A DNA stretch of 15,008 nt from DATNNN01 sp035601815. Lineage in GTDB: Bacteria > Pseudomonadota > Alphaproteobacteria > Rhizobiales > Xanthobacteraceae. Location: positions 1 through 15,008 of the forward strand of contig DATNNN010000190.1 in assembly GCA_035601815.1 (NCBI GenBank), in the 5' to 3' direction. A program made the translations under genes and the position numbers. This document shows, one piece after another, positions 14,400 through 15,008 of this stretch (position 1 is its first letter; each line of letters begins with the position of its first letter). The notes beneath the pieces were generated by a model. It had not been told where the DNA came from and searched no databases. It saw nothing but the letters and a program-made list of their open reading frames with translations.

Positions 14400-14894
14400 A
14401 TGCAGCGGTTCTGGCGCGGGCTTGCGATCTTCCTGCTCGGCGGGGTGCTCGGCACCGGGTTTGGCGTCGCGCTCGGCTTCTTTTTCTTCCCGTACGTGTT
14501 TCCGCCGCCGTCCGCGGCCGAGCAGCTCACCGAGGCGGACCGCTCACGGCTCGTGGCGAGCGGCACCTTCATCCACGCCAGCCCCTCGGATCCGATCCAC
14601 TACGGCAAGGGCGGTGTGCGCGTATACGAGAAGGCGGTGTTCCTCGAACCCGATTTCGAGGTCGGCCCGGGTCCGGCGTACCACGTGCTGCTGGTGCCGA
14701 AGTCCGGCATCCGCGACTCCGGCGAGGTGAAGGACGCGATGTACGTCGATCTCGGCGGCTTGCGCGCCTTCAAGGGCAGCCAGCGCTACCCGATCCCGGT
14801 CGGCGTCGACCTCGCCAAATACCAGAGCGTCGTCATCTGGTGCGAGCGCTTCGCGGTGCTGATCTCGCCCGCCGATCTCAAGCCCGCCCGCTGA
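14400..14894 (+). CDS. DM13 domain-containing, membrane-anchored protein
   Basis: The 164-residue protein has one N-terminal membrane helix (about 9-32, with a positive N-side, so the rest should lie outside the cytoplasm) and a C-terminal DM13 domain. DM13 features visible are GTFIHASPSDPIHYGKGGVRVYE, YHVLLVP and the final IWCERFAVLISPADL with a single cysteine at 'WCERF'. DM13 has been suggested to be a cytochrome-like or redox-active extracytoplasmic domain; its function is not settled. The ATG at 14400 follows GGGAGAA at eight bases. The 38-base gap after the CCA enzyme has no hairpin terminator, so the gene may belong to the same transcript. A TauE-like permease starts four bases after its stop. 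Confidence 0.88.
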   Translation: MQRFWRGLAIFLLGGVLGTGFGVALGFFFFPYVFPPPSAAEQLTEADRSRLVASGTFIHASPSDPIHYGKGGVRVYEKAVFLEPDFEVGPGPAYHVLLVPKSGIRDSGEVKDAMYVDLGGLRAFKGSQRYPIPVGVDLAKYQSVVIWCERFAVLISPADLKPAR

Positions 14895-14898
14895 CTGC

Positions 14899-15008
14899 TT
14901 GACCGCCGCCCTCGCTCACCTCTCGCTCGTGCAGCTTGCGTTCGTCGCCGTCGCGGCGCTGCTCACGGCGGTGGTGGGGGGAATCGCCGGCTACGGCACC
15001 GGCTTGCT
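14899..15008 (+). CDS. TauE/SafE-type sulfite exporter family permease, N-terminal part
   Basis: Only the first 36 codons are inside the window. The frame has no stop from 14899, giving a hydrophobic start followed by AAALLTAVVGGIAGYGTGL-like sequence (seen here as ALLTAVVGGIAGYGTGL), the glycine-rich first-helix motif of TauE/SafE transporters, which export sulfite, sulfoacetate or similar anions. No ATG is available in the visible part; TTG at 14899, four bases after the DM13 stop, is the most likely start, with GTG at 14929 as an alternative. No clear ribosome-binding site is seen, so it may depend on translation of the DM13 gene. Confidence 0.65.
   Translation, partial: MTAALAHLSLVQLAFVAVAALLTAVVGGIAGYGTGL

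Noticed and set aside
1..15008. Mobile elements, phage genes, CRISPR arrays, tRNA or rRNA genes
   Set aside because: I looked for transposase-like reading frames, terminal inverted repeats, regularly spaced repeats and tRNA-like cloverleaf sequence and saw none; the intergenic gaps are too short for most of them.

Overview
The window is very GC-rich, densely packed chromosomal DNA. It looks like an alphaproteobacterium, most likely of the order Hyphomicrobiales (Rhizobiales). This is inferred from the gene families and their order (DUF1285 - Nudix CoA diphosphatase - DUF6111 - CCA-adding enzyme, next to a divergent MoxR - DUF58 - BatA/DUF4159 operon) and from GC-driven open frames on every strand. 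I see no rRNA, tRNA, CRISPR array, insertion sequence or phage gene, and no gene-free stretch longer than about 205 bases.

Left part (1-2811): the 3' end of an NmrA-like NAD(P)-binding protein (+), then three minus-strand genes: a 63-residue unknown protein in a clearly AT-richer patch, a DoxX-like membrane protein, and a Xi-class glutathionyl-hydroquinone reductase. The last two form the same pair as E. coli yqjF-yqjG. A GNAT acetyltransferase diverges from the reductase gene across a short region holding a perfect 7-bp inverted repeat.

Middle (2815-11423): lemA and an HtpX-like M48 membrane protease on the plus strand, running tail to tail into a four-gene minus-strand operon: MoxR-type AAA+ ATPase, DUF58 protein, a 929-residue BatA/DUF4159 membrane protein, and a 686-residue membrane protein with VWA-like and glutamine-amidotransferase-like regions. 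All three internal junctions are 4-base ATGA overlaps. The two convergent operons share the four bases CTAG as both stop codons. By family knowledge MoxR ATPases act with VWA-type partners as chaperone- or insertase-like machines; the substrate here is unknown. This is the least understood system in the window.

Right part (11424-15008): a 205-base divergent regulatory region, then a plus-strand run of DUF1285, CoA diphosphatase (Nudix), DUF6111, CCA tRNA nucleotidyltransferase, a membrane-anchored DM13 protein and the start of a TauE/SafE-type permease cut by the window end. The first four are joined by 1- or 4-base stop/start overlaps and are probably translationally coupled.
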